Below, piece by piece: positions 1-10,671 of a stretch of DNA of 64,000 nucleotides. Under the pieces are notes generated by a model. The model ran no database searches and was not told the DNA's origin. It saw only the letters and a list, made by a program, of their open reading frames with translations. Numbering within the stretch: the first letter of the stretch is position 1; each line of letters begins with the position of its first letter. Position numbers and translations under genes: made by a program. The stretch spans positions 62,001-126,000 of the forward strand of contig JNVV01000022.1 in assembly GCA_000733355.1 (NCBI GenBank). Direction: 5' to 3'. This stretch comes from Falciphora oryzae. Taxonomy: Eukaryota; Ascomycota; Sordariomycetes; Magnaporthales; Magnaporthaceae.

Positions 1-1035
1 GCGGCCAGGGGCAATCAATCAATCAGTCGTCACGGCCTGGCCGTCCCAATCGATCAATTGCCCCGGTGGGTGTTGGCTGTCATCGCGGCAAGTCGCGTGC
101 AGGCAGATGGTGGGCATTCAATGGGCCCGTCTACTGCATTGTGGCCATTTCAAAAGTGTTCTCGTACGTTTTTTGCGTCGCTCGTCGGATTGAGCAGAGA
201 TTGATCTGCTTGGCTCCAAATTTCTCACCGCAGATTGCTGCGACTGAAATCGAGCGAAGTGGCAGCCTAAGGCATTGAGGTTTGATTGACAGGCAGACAG
301 GCGTGTGACAAAATAGTTGCCCGGGTGGTTGCGTTGCCATGGACAGCACTACAGGTTAATTGTGAATTTTCGCTTTGCTTTCCTATACTCCTATTTCGAT
401 CCATCTCTCTTCTGTTCTCTCTTCGTTCTGGTTGTTCATGACAATTTGTCGACGTCGTGATCATTCGTGAATATTGACTTGTAGCCAGCATATATGCACT
501 GGGCTGACTGTCCACCATCACCAGGCTTGAAAAAAATGAGTCCTGCGGACAAGAAAAAGTCCTTGGATTCGGGCCCCCTCTCTCTTCGGTCTCTTTGGTC
601 CGCACAATATGGCGCTTGGCCTGATCCAGCGCGGCTGGCCATGATGGTTGCAATGACCTGAAGTCGTTACCTAACATCGGGCTGATAGCACGCCGAGCCT
701 GAAGTTGGCGCACTCACGACCCACCTCGCCGCCTGTGGGGGCTGCTTTTCGGAGATGTATTGAGCCTTTTCACGTGCTGGGGTCACCACATGCGCCCACC
801 CACCCAACCTCCCAACAGACAGGGCTGCGGTCAAAAAGACCGTAAGGTCGGCAAACTTTTCATCTCAGCTTTCTTTTCCCTCTCCTTGGACAGAAGTCAA
901 TTCGAAAGGGTCGGGTCCCTGCGTCAAAACACTGCCTACATCCTTGTTTCCCGTTCATCACACAAGCTCAAACCCAAGCAGTTAGCGGCCTGAAAAGACT
1001 GGCAGCACGCTCTTCCATTGCTTCACGGTCGAAGT
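1..1035. other. upstream region without a recognised gene
   Basis: No reading frame in this stretch looks like a known protein, and the open frames are short and overlap on both strands. The last few hundred bases should hold the promoter and 5' leader of the permease that starts at 1036. I see no clear TATA box or repeat. Confidence 0.6.
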
Positions 1036-2881
1036 ATGGCCCAGACTGCAGAGGATGCCCTGCCGGCGCTGCAGGCGGGCGATATCAAGTCGCCTCCGAC
1101 CGAGAACATGGACCACGAGTCCTCGGACCTGGGCCGTCGCGAGAATGGCACTTCTGCCGCGGACGACTACGATACGGAGAGGGTTGAGAAGGTCTACCGG
1201 TATGCGCCAAAAGCTTTCTTTGTATCGAGGTATACACATGCAATTTGTGAATTGTGTGGGCTGACTTCCCCAACAGAAAGCTGGACCGCCGTATCATCTC
1301 AGGTATGTGACTAGCCTCATAAGCCGTCTACCATTCGGTCACGCCGGTCAGGAGTACACACTTACACTGAACCGGCGCAGCGTTCTGGATCTTGTACTTC
1401 CTCTGCTCCGCCATCCGCTCCAACATCGGCATCGCCCAGACCATGAACGCGGCACAGGGGCACGACCTGATGACGGTCCTGAAACTCACCCCTCGCGACA
1501 CCTCGACCGCCCTCTCTCTTTTCTACGTGGCATACGTTCTTTTTGACTGCCCTTCGAACCTGATCATGAGCAAGCTCAGCCCGAGTGTCTGGATGGCTCG
1601 CATAGTGATCGCCGTCGGTATTATCGGCGCCTGCTTCGCCGCCGTCCAGGACGCCTGGAGCGTTCAGTAAGCCTGCCACCGTCTCGGTTGTATGAGCAGA
1701 ACTTGCTGACACTGCATAGGCTCTTGCGTTTTCTCCTCGGCGTCGTCATCGCAGGAATGTGGCCCGGCATGGCCTACTACCTCACTCTCTTCTACCCGCC
1801 TTCGAGGACTGGCAAGCGCATTGGCCAGTACTTCACCGCGGCCCAGGTCTCGGCCGCTGTCGTCGGTCTCGTCTCAGCCGGCTTCCAGCAGATGGACGGG
1901 CTGGGCGGCCTTGTCGGATTCCGATGGATGTTCCTTCTCTACGGTCTCACTGCCGTGGTCCTGGGCATCACCCTTCTGTGGTGGCTGCCTGAGCGCCCAC
2001 TTCCTCCGGGCGAGAAGCGTGTCCGCAGCCGCTGGAGCAGCTGGCTGCCTGCGGCTCCTGAGGCCCTGAAGGGCGAGGACGCCGTGGTTCACTACCAGGA
2101 GCTGAAGCGGGTGTACCACGCGCGACCCTGGAATCTCAAGGACCTGGGCTACGTCCTGATTGACTGGCGCCTCTGGCCCCTGGTCATGATGTACTTTGGT
2201 GTCGTTGGCGTCGGCATCGGCACCCAGCTCTACGGCACCGTTATCATCTCGGGCATCAACCCCGCCTTCACAGGCGTGCAGCTCAGCCTGCTGTTTGCTC
2301 CCATCTGGATTATGGACTTGATTGCCATCCTCCTCGTGACGCCCATCTCGGACAGATTCCACCATCTCCGCCCCTTCTTCTTCTCCGCCGCCACATCGAT
2401 CCAGATCGCTGGCCTGCTGGTTGTGACTTTTGCGCCGCTGTCCAACCCCTGGGCTCGGTACGGCGGCCTCCTCCTGGTTGGCTTCGGGCTGGGCCCCACG
2501 GTCCCCATCTGCATGACCTGGACCAACGAGATCTTCCAGCGGCGCCACGGTGAGGTCGGTGTCGCCGCTGCCTCGGCCCTGGTTTCGGGCCTGGGTAATC
2601 TGGGCAGCATCACCACCACCTACGCGCTCTACACAGGCTGGCCCGAAGACGCCACCCCGGGCCCTTACCGTTACCGCAAGAGCAACCTCGTCATGATCGC
2701 TATCCTGGTCATCAGCATTGCCAGCAGCTTCCTGATGAAGCTCCTTCTCCATGTGTTTGGCAACGAGCCGAGCCATAGGATCGCCAACCGCGATGGTGCG
2801 GGCGAGGTCCAGGACGGCGCGGCCAGACGCGAGCTCCAACCGCGCGGCTTCGGGCGCATGTGGTGGAGCAAGCAATCCTAG
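1036..2881 (+). CDS. MFS permease, anion:cation symporter (Dal5/Tna1-like) family
   Basis: Four exons: 1036-1229, 1277-1302, 1381-1666 and 1720-2881, giving 555 residues. The introns have GT donors and AG acceptors and every junction keeps the frame. The start is the ATG at 1036. Residues before the first membrane segment (KLDRRIISAFWILYFLC) match the entry signature of the fungal allantoate/nicotinate/pantothenate permease family. About 12 hydrophobic segments follow, with the RFLLGVVIAGMWPGM helix and the ISDRFHHLRP loop typical of the ACS family. The protein should sit in the plasma membrane and import a small organic anion with protons. The actual substrate cannot be read from sequence. 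The acidic N-terminus and the short basic C-terminus are cytosolic in the usual topology. It is separated from the next gene, which is convergent. Confidence 0.9.
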
Positions 2882-3136
2882 ACATCTCACCGGCGCATTA
2901 ATCACTAGACCCGGGAACATTCAACATGCTGTCCAACCCGACGATATAGACTCTTCGCCTTCTTTTTTCGGAGCAGCTCAACCTGTCGCCCAACCCATTG
3001 CCCATTTGGCCCTGGGCTATCATACTCTTCATCACATTCCTTGCCTATCATCCTTTCTCTCCCTCTTTATTACCGCTACGCTTCAGACATACGACCACCC
3101 CTACTCTCAACCTCGGTGTGCCAATCATCCGAGGAC

Positions 3137-3503
3137 GAGCCATTGCTACGCCCATCAGCGGTCTGGTCCTTCCTGACGGCGACAGTGCCGGTACGCCATC
3201 GCCGGGATTCAGCACGCAAGACCGGGAGACGGCGGCCTCGCAGTCGACAATGCTACCGCGCTATCGTCTCGAGCCGCCTATTGGCCGTGTTTCGTCCTCG
3301 CCATTTTCCATTCTTGATTTTTCATCTTGGTCTCTTTTTCATGTTTTTTGGCTTTATGATACCCCATCCGTGTTTGGATACGCTGTCTTTCGAGGTTTCT
3401 TCGCCCACTCGACAGCGAAAGTGCTCCTACGCCATTGCTGGGACGGCGTGTTTATACCGAGGCCGGCGCCACCGCGCGACAATGCTATTACGCTATCGCC
3501 GGG
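3137..3503 (+). repeat. diverged ~26-bp repeat, five copies
   Basis: A motif close to GACAATGCTATTACGCTATC followed by GCCGGG recurs at 3137-3161, 3181-3206, 3246-3271, 3411-3442 and 3478-3503. The second/third and fourth/fifth copies are spaced 65 and 67 bp apart, as if a ~66-bp block had been duplicated. Origin is unknown. Confidence 0.5.
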
Positions 3504-3576
3504 TCGGCCTCGTGGGAAAACGTCACCCCTTTCAGTCAGCTTTTGGAGAGTGAAGAAACTTTAGTTATATGTAAAT

Positions 3577-3599
3577 CCTCGATGCTATTAGCATCGAGG
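3577..3599. repeat. perfect 23-bp palindrome
   Basis: CCTCGATGCTA is followed by one T and its exact reverse complement TAGCATCGAGG. It shares ATGCTATTA with the repeats just upstream. It could be a hairpin, a protein-binding site or the tip of a decayed element. Confidence 0.6.
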
Positions 3600-3776
3600 G
3601 AGGAGACTTTAAGTGACGGTCAATCTTTCTTTACACACGGCTCCTCCGGTGTGAAATGCTTAAAAAGGGTTTCCGAGACACGAGCGCTGCGGCTAATGTC
3701 CTCCAGGAATCCAATGCAATTCAAGCCCTTTCTCCTCGCTCTGGTCACCCGTGCTTCTTCCCTCATGTTTGACCCT

Positions 3777-4808
3777 CTACCTCTGTTTACTAGATACTAT
3801 TGCTGCCCAGTCCCAAGTCAAGAACACCAGAGCCATCCCCAACATCCAGGGTCCCAACAACTTGCGACTCGCCCGCTCAGCAGCACCCGAAGGCACCATC
3901 CGCGACATCTCGGCCTCGAGGTCCTTCGGGTCCATCGGGTGGAGCAGCATGACGCAGGGGCTGTCGGTGGCGCTCCCCAGGACCACGTACGATCCCGCAG
4001 CCCGGCCGGCCGGGTCGACGTCGTCCACGCGGGGGCAGGTCCCGCTCTCGAGCCCGGACGGGATGACGGGCAGGGTCGGCTCGCCGTCCGGGCCGGCGGG
4101 CCCCGACGAGGAGCCGCCGGGCGCGAAGGCGAAGGCCTGGGTCCAAGCGGCCTCGACGGTGTCGCCGGTGACGCACGAGCCGGGCGTGGGGTCGGGCGGG
4201 GCGCGGGCGAAGCGGACGATGGCGCACTGGTGGTACGAGTGGGTGTCGTTGACGTGCTGGTGGACCTGGACGACCGAGTCGAGGTCGAGCAGCTGCTCGA
4301 GGCCGATGACGCGCGTGACGCAGCACTCGCCCGCGCCCGTCTGGTTGACGAGCGGGGCGATGGCCTGCCAGCCCTCCTTGACGACGTTGATGTCGGACCG
4401 GGGGATGACGCGGAACTCCCACTGGTGAATGTTAGCATGGGGGGGTGATAGCAAAGGAGGTTGTTTTTGTTTTTATATTTTGGGTGTGAGGGTGGGGCAC
4501 AGGTAAGGTGAGAAAACCGTTAAAGATAGGCAGAGACTTACGACGCTGGAGTGTTCGTGTGTGAACAGGGCGACGGGCGAGCCTCTGACAGGCCAGTGGA
4601 ACGGCGCCTGCTGGACAAGGCTCTGGTTGCTCGAGGAGCCGAAGCAAAGAGGCAGCTTGGTGGGATCGAGCAGCGTGGCCGTGTTCTGCTGGGGCTCGTG
4701 GTGGCGGGGCGCAAGAGCGGGCGGCAGAGAAGCGCGGGCCGCTGCCAGAGTGGTGAGCCAGGCTAGGCAGCGCAGCATGGCATATGCCACGGGGAGCTTG
4801 CGGTACAT
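3777..4808 (-). CDS. divergent BIM1-like/X325-family secreted protein, probably GPI-anchored
   Basis: Two exons on the minus strand: 4808-4542 and 4421-3777, with intron 4541-4422 (GTAAGT...CAG), giving 303 residues. A hydrophobic signal peptide occupies about residues 1-28. The middle follows the spacing of the BIM1-like copper-acquisition domain: LCFG, WPVRGSP, HSSVWEFRV, GECCV and YHQCAIVRF. The gene at 7197 has YPVKGYP, FCLP and YQCSVVRF at the matching places. The C-terminus ends in a hydrophobic helix with a short tail, as in GPI-anchored or single-pass proteins. The N-terminal histidine that forms the copper brace in canonical members is not seen after the predicted signal cleavage, so copper binding is doubtful. 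The start MYRKLP was chosen because it gives the signal peptide directly. It is head to head with its likely relative. Family placement is inferred from motif spacing only. Confidence 0.72.
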
Positions 4809-7196
4809 GATGTAGACGATGGAGGGTGGCTGGCAGGGAGCTCTTGCGGTGCCTGGCGAGCGAGGGAGCGGAGGGTTGGGAGGATGATGCGAACGGAAGT
4901 TCAGGACATCGAGGAACGAGGTAGGTTGCTTGGGCGAGGTAGAGCTTCCGGGTATACGGGCGAGGTGAAGCCTGTAGTAGGCCAGGGTGTAGAGCAAAGG
5001 TACCTAAGCTAGAGTATCAAAGTGTCCGGGAAAGGTGTGCTGCATATCATCTGATGACCGCGTAAGGTTGTGGCCTGCCCTGTGGGAAGTCAAGATTGGA
5101 GAGAGCCGCAGGTGAGGATAGGATGACAGCAATGCCATCTAAAGCAGCACCATCGTTATAGGACCGTACCAAAGTGTAAAAGAAAAGATGAACAAATTCG
5201 GTGTACACACCCGGCTCCAATTCTAATGGCTTCTTCCCTGATATCCTAGTCTTACAAAGTCTGACTGATATGGAAGGCCGAATCGGGACAAGGCAGCATA
5301 TTCCCCATATCTAGCAACTTAACCTCCCGATATAGCATAAAGCATAGAGATATTGTATCAGGCGTCGCACATTTTTGCTTACCTGCTTCTCCAAGGAACT
5401 CTACCGTCAAGTATCTCGACCTCTTTCGTTCTTTAGGCTACAATCTGAACGTTGTAAAGGCCAACATAGGCAAGGCTGAGGCGAAACGTCATACAGTGAG
5501 CCAAACGAGGATTGTGCTGTGTTTTGCATGATACCAGCGAGACTGCTCTCAGTCGCCTTGTCGATCCTGGATTACACTTCATGGCACAGGAACCAACTTT
5601 GTTCCAACGACAAGATTACTCCAACACAGACAGAAGATGTTACTCAATCGGGGGTGGGTGATGTCAACCAACCATCAGGGCACCATCCAGGTGCGGCTTT
5701 CGTGCATGGGGTGGTCAGCCCTCCAGCCGCCCTGAGGCCTAGACTGGGCTGTCCGGAAGCAGCGACTTACATAACCGCAAGGTGTTGCCAAGAGCAGCCG
5801 GACAGACATCCCTGCAACCTCGGACGGAGAAAAGCCAGTTGTTTCTCTTTGACGCATGGGGCAGCCAATAATTGAGCAGGGATCGTCGGTATTTGACCGG
5901 GGCAAACGACCAGCATCAGCGATCCGGCTAGAAAACGGGCGATCTAGACTGGCCCAATCTCACCCCTTGTCCCACCGGGCCTGCCGTCCGGGGCTTCCAG
6001 CGCTGAAATGGGGAAGACGTAGAGAGGCTAGAACAGCCAAGCATCTCGCTTATTCTCAGCAAACGCAGCCATCGCGTGCCCGTCGAGACACGCTCGTGCT
6101 GCGTATTCATCTAACCAGGCATTGTGAGCTCGATGCGAGACGGCGGCCTGCCAGTGTGTGTTGTCTGCAGCTGCTGGCAGTGTTGGGTCTGCTAGCTGGG
6201 GTGACTGCAGCCATCAGATGTCGCGTTCGCAAAGGGCCGCTTATGAATCGAGTGCAGTGCAGCACGACAGGCGAAAAGAATTTACGCACCTGGCAACTCG
6301 AAAAAATCACTCTCAAACCAGACCCCCGGGCGGGCTCTTCCACCTCCACACACGGGCCATTGAGTGCCAGCGGCCAGCCGTTCGTTCCAGCCCTGCTGCC
6401 CGCTCTGGTCCCGAGGCTTCCTGTCGCATCGCCGTTGGATCGAAATCCGCCCACGGCGATTTCCCTCCGCACGTCGTCGGTGCCAGGTGCTGCAGACCAC
6501 TCCTTCCCTTTCCTTCCTTTTCTTTGTCTCAATGCGGCTGCCGATATTGAAACCACGCAATTCCCCCTGACTGAACCGCCTCGCTCCTGCCCTCTGCCCC
6601 GTCCGCTCTGCCGCTGCCAGCATACCAGCGGCCACATGGAGCGGAGCGCCTTCCCCTTCCAACAGACTGCCCGGGGACAGCGTCGGCATTCCCAACAAAC
6701 GCCTCGAGTCGAGATTCCCTGACCTCGATCCGACTGGACATGCCTCAATCTGCCTCTCCATCCCACCCCGCCCACAGGCAGTTCGTCGCGAGTGAGAGCT
6801 GCAGTCCGTCGACAAGGCCCAGGCCTCCGCCGCCCCCAGCCAAAGGCACCTCACCTGGACGCTGCGCTTTCAACTCGATTCGGTGCACCTAGGTGTACAT
6901 AGCCAAACCGCGCCGTCATCCACCTCTTCGGCCAGCCGTCAGCCAGCCCTAGGCGAGGTAGCCTCTCCAACCCGTTCCCTTGATTCGGCGCCAGGAACCA
7001 TCGCCAAGCCCGTCATCTTGGGTCTGGTTGTTTCTGATCCAGCCATCCCTCCACCGCCAGCCCTACCTACACCTAGGTACCTACCCGCTTGACCCCACGC
7101 GTTTGGTCATCGCCAACTGCCATCTGCCAATCCGCCTTACCCACCTGTCTACCGACCGAGCGGTATCCACCCGCCCGTGCCCATTGAGCTGGAATA
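4809..7196. promoter_or_regulatory. shared upstream region of two divergent X325-family genes
   Basis: This is 2.4 kb between the starts of two head-to-head genes of the same family, so it must hold both promoters. A 288-codon open frame at 5856-6722 has the composition of chance GC-rich sequence and matches nothing I know. Several CCTAGG/CTACCTA-type short repeats lie at 6950-7085 close to the 7197 start. No TATA box is assigned. Confidence 0.5.
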
Positions 7197-7980
7197 ATGC
7201 TCGTCTCGGCAATCCTCCTCATCACTGCCCTGGCCGCCAGCCTGGGCAGTGCTCACTTCCTGCTGCGCCTGCCCCCTTCTATGGGATACCTTCTTGACAC
7301 TACGGGCGTCGCCCCCTGCGGCGGCTTTACATTCAACGGAAACGTAAGCGGCAACAACTACCCGGTAAAGGGATACCCCTTTGCCGCCACCTCGACGGTT
7401 CACAACGTCACATACACGGTCAAGGTCCGTCTCCTCAAGGAGCCCAAGGATACCTTCCATGAGATCCTGCCGCCTGTGTTCGTCGACCACTACGGCACAT
7501 TCTGCCTCCCTTCGGTTCCCGTCAACCGCTCGTGGATCGGCGAGCCCGCCGAGTATCACGTCATTTCCAACGACGTTACCTCGACCACGTACCAGGTATG
7601 CGTGCTACCTGCCTCCTCCCCGGGCCCCACTTGACGCCGTTCCCGTGTGCAAGATATGGCCACCGCCTCTACAGTGCTGACATGCCCACCTCGCCCCTTT
7701 CCCCTGTATGCAGTGTTCTGTCGTCCGGTTCACCGACCAGGAAGCTTTCAATTCCAGCTCACGTAATGAGTGCAAGAATACGACCAATGTGAATGGAACG
7801 CTTCAGCCCTGGGGCTCTAACGTCACCACCAGCCCAACGGCGAGCACGGCCTCGGCGACCTTAGCTCCCACGCCTACTGATTCCGAGGCCACTGCAAGCC
7901 GCCTCATGGGCGCCAAACTCGACCCTTGGCTGTCCGCTGGTTTCTCCATCGCCCTGGGGGCTCTTCCCTTCCTTCTCTAA
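7197..7980 (+). CDS. BIM1-like/X325-family (LPMO-like) copper-binding protein, GPI-anchored
   Basis: Exons 7197-7595 and 7714-7980, with intron 7596-7713, give 221 residues. A signal peptide of about 19 residues ends in GSA and is followed by HFLLRLPPSMGY. Cleavage there would leave the N-terminal histidine typical of X325/LPMO-fold copper proteins. The domain continues with PCGG, YPVKGYP, FCLP and YQCSVVRF, giving the paired cysteines of the BIM1-like domain. A Ser/Thr/Ala-rich linker and a hydrophobic C-terminal helix ending GALPFLL fit a GPI anchor. Known members bind copper at the cell surface; BIM1 itself works in copper acquisition. They are not active polysaccharide oxidases as far as is known. 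The donor directly follows TYQ and the acceptor precedes the codon for the conserved cysteine. Confidence 0.85.
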
Positions 7981-8654
7981 GGCGTCGGTCCGCCACGGTT
8001 CTTTCAGCATGTTTTTAATGTCCGTTTTGTTTTGGTTTGTTATTGTTATTTGTAGGCGATACCCCCTATTAAAGCTGCGGAGTCACGGCGTGGTTTACTG
8101 TATTGGTGGGAAGACTGTCGGGCGTCAAACGTAATCTGGCAACGGGAAAGATCTTTTTGGACGATGGTCATCGTGATGGGAAACAAATGGACAGACGCAC
8201 AAAGCTGGTAGTTGCTGCTTTGAGTGCGCCGGAAGACCGTGGAGGCTCAACTTGCATCATCATCATTATTATGCGCCATGTGGTAATGGTAGCTACCTAG
8301 ATCGCTCACCTCTCAGAGAGACAACAGTATAACAACTTTTGGTCAGCATGATGTTGCGTTTAGCCCGGAAAACGAATGCGGCCCTTGATAATGCTCGTTT
8401 GCACATAGTCTTCTCTTTTGCAGCTTCAAAATAAAGAGACCGAGCTCGCCGAGACTATGGAACCTAGGACCTCGGCCTATACGCATGCATGCCATCGGTT
8501 ATGTCCTTTCCTGCCCACGTTTTGGATTAATGCTACGGTCGTTCAAAATGTCGTCAACTAAGGGGTATATGCAGTTTTTCTACAGCCAGACAAGATCCAA
8601 CTCGAACATTGCACTCGACGAAACCGTCCGTTCCTCGCACCGAGGACCTGGAGA
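7981..8654. other. convergent intergenic region
   Basis: This holds the 3' ends of the X325 gene (plus) and YTM1 (minus). An AT-richer stretch with TTTTAATG/TGTTATTG just after 8010 could be the plus-strand poly(A) region. No gene is seen. Confidence 0.6.
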
Positions 8655-10205
8655 TCACGACGTCGCTGCTATGATGTCACTCCCCTTATTTACCTGTACC
8701 CTCTTGTCCTCGCCTCCGCTGACGATGCCCCAGGTCTTGTCCCAGGCGACGCCAAAGACCTTGACGCCGTCGCCGGCGACGGGCCTCTTCTTGCCGCCGA
8801 GGGACTCGCGCTCGATGACGTAGACGGCCTCGCCGACGCTGCCGCCGCCGAGTAGGCCGGCCTCGACGTCCTTGGCCGTGGCGGGCCGGACGCTGCGCAG
8901 GTCCCACACGCGGCAGGTGCCGTCGTAGGAGCCCGTCACGAGGGAGTGCGAGTTGTCGGGCGAGGGGCTCAGGCACGACACGACGTTGACGTGGCCGCGC
9001 AGCGTCATGACCGACGTCGTGCGCGCGCCGTTCTCGCGCGGGTCGATGAGGGTCACGTTGCGGGACGACGTGCCGGCCGCGACCAGCGGGGTGGTGGCGG
9101 ACCCGGAGACGGCGGGGAGCAGGCAGGCGGACATGAGGGCGCTCGAGGCCGTGACGGTGCTGACGACGCGGCTCGAGGTCAGGTCGAGTACCTTGAGGGT
9201 GTGGTCCTGCGACGCGCTGTAGGCGGCCGTGGGGTCGTTTGGGTCGAGCAGGGCGGCGCTCACGGGGCGCGAGTGCACGGGCATGAGCGACAGGGCGCCG
9301 CGCTGGGCGGCGGTGGCGGCGCCGGCCGACGACGGTTTCCTCTTCTTGGTCGCGTACGTCTGCGGCAGCAGGGCGGCGGGGGCCTCGGGGGCCAGCTTCT
9401 TGGACGTGGTCCAGAGCCCGACGGAGCCGTCGGCGCAGGCGGTCAGGACGCGGCGGCTGGCGCCGTCGACGTCGAGGGACTCGACGGTGCTGCGGTGGCC
9501 GTACAGCTCCAGGGCCAGCTTCAGCTCGCCCGACAGCCGGTCGGCCGTCTCGGCGTAGTCCCAGATGCGCACCGTCCTGTCCAGCCCGGCCGCGGCGACC
9601 TTGGACGGGGTCAGGAAGCGGGCCGCTTTAAGTCCGCAGAGGGGGCCCCTGTTGACCAGCGGTGAGGTGGCCATGACCTGGCCCGAGCCGTCCCATATCC
9701 TCAGGAGGCCGTCGTACGAGGCTGAAAGTATGCGGTCTTGGCCGGGAACATAGGTGGGGCCGGCCGAGGCGGCACGCGAGGACTCGGAGAGGAGGTCGAC
9801 GGCGCTGACCCAGTCCTCGTGCTCGAAGCTGGCCTGGTACACGGGCGGGACCAGACTCCGGACGTACTGCAGCGTGAGCGTCTTCTCGAACGGCAGGCCG
9901 TTCTCCCGCAGGTAGTCCTCGATGGTGGACCTCATGAACGTGCCGTTGACCAGGAAGTCGAAGGGTATCGGCGTCGACGTGTCGAGCATCGACTCGGAGT
10001 TGATGATTCGGGAGAGGCCATATCTGCGGATATCTGGGGAATGAAAGGCCGGCGTAAGCAGGCTTGGATTCGGAGTTGGAGGGCAGGGGGACTAGTCACC
10101 TGCTGGGACGAGCAGAAGTTGTTTTGACTCTGGGAGCTCAAGGCCCTGCTCTGTGGTGGTGAAGAGGACCTTGACGGTCGTTTCGTCCTGCGCCGGTGCC
10201 TCCAT
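8655..10205 (-). CDS. Ytm1/WDR12, ribosome biogenesis WD-repeat protein
   Basis: Two exons on the minus strand: 10205-10100 and 10033-8655, intron 10099-10034, 494 residues. The N-terminus (MEAPAQDETTVKVLFTT) followed by RRYGLSRIINSE and STPIPFDFLV is the NLE/ubiquitin-like domain that Ytm1 uses to bind the AAA-ATPase Mdn1/Rea1. FLVNGTFMR and SIEDYL-like residues follow, then seven WD repeats (ASYDGLLRIWD, AAGLDRTVRIWD, ACADGSVGLW, SQDHTLKVLD, GSYDGTCRVWD, SGGEDKRVQV). Ytm1 works with Erb1 and Nop7 in the PeBoW complex on pre-60S particles in the nucleolus. A low-complexity insert (KKRKPSSAGAATAA) sits in one blade. It is head to head with POL31, 466 bp apart. Confidence 0.95.
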
Positions 10206-10671
10206 TGTGCCTGGAGCGCTGGCTCCGGCCGCCAATTGGGAAGAGATAAAGGCTGGAAATATCAACTAAACGAGCAGTTCCTCCAGTATGAAAATTAGGT
10301 CCTTTAATTTGGTGTTTTCGCGACAAAAAATCAAGGTGCATGCCATCAGCAAGAATTCTTCGCGGTCTCGATGCTCCAGAAATAATTTTTTTTTTTTTGT
10401 TCCCATCTCAGCCTTGTCGAGCCTTACCCCACGCTCGAAATGCGCGGCCAATGGATAGATGGCGATACGCTGGTCCCCTGTCGTGGCTAGTGGTAGGTGG
10501 GTCTCTACTGTGGGCCACTGTCTCCAGCCACGAAAGTCGCCCCCCCAACCTGCGTGGTCCAAAAGCTCGCGTCTCCAACTTCCCAACGCGTCGTGAGCTC
10601 CAGCCCTCGTTTCTCGGCTCGTCGACCGTGAGAAGGCGTGAGCACCGCTACAGACTCTTTGCTTGCCCGCC
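10206..10671. promoter_or_regulatory. divergent YTM1/POL31 promoter region
   Basis: This is 466 bp between two divergent start codons. It holds a run of about a dozen T at 10387-10399, of the kind often found in nucleosome-poor fungal promoters. No other site is assigned. Confidence 0.5.

Larger units (their letters stand above)
2882..3776. other. convergent intergenic region with degenerate repeats
   Basis: This lies between the 3' ends of the permease and the minus-strand gene at 3777-4808. No credible coding exon is seen; the 337-residue open frame at 3435-4448 runs antisense into the neighbouring gene. It contains a cluster of diverged repeats (3137-3503) and a perfect palindrome (3577-3599), listed separately. 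Confidence 0.6.

Noticed and set aside
3086..3100. ACATACGACCA, as at the start of fungal 5S rRNA
   Set aside because: The remaining 5S sequence, including its internal promoter, is absent.
5856..6722. 288-codon open frame on the plus strand
   Set aside because: Composition is like random GC-rich DNA, no motif or signal is seen, and overlapping minus-strand frames are equally long. It lies in a divergent promoter region.
8946..9665. 239-codon open frame antisense to YTM1
   Set aside because: It is a shadow of the GC-rich third positions of YTM1, which is certain from its domain content.
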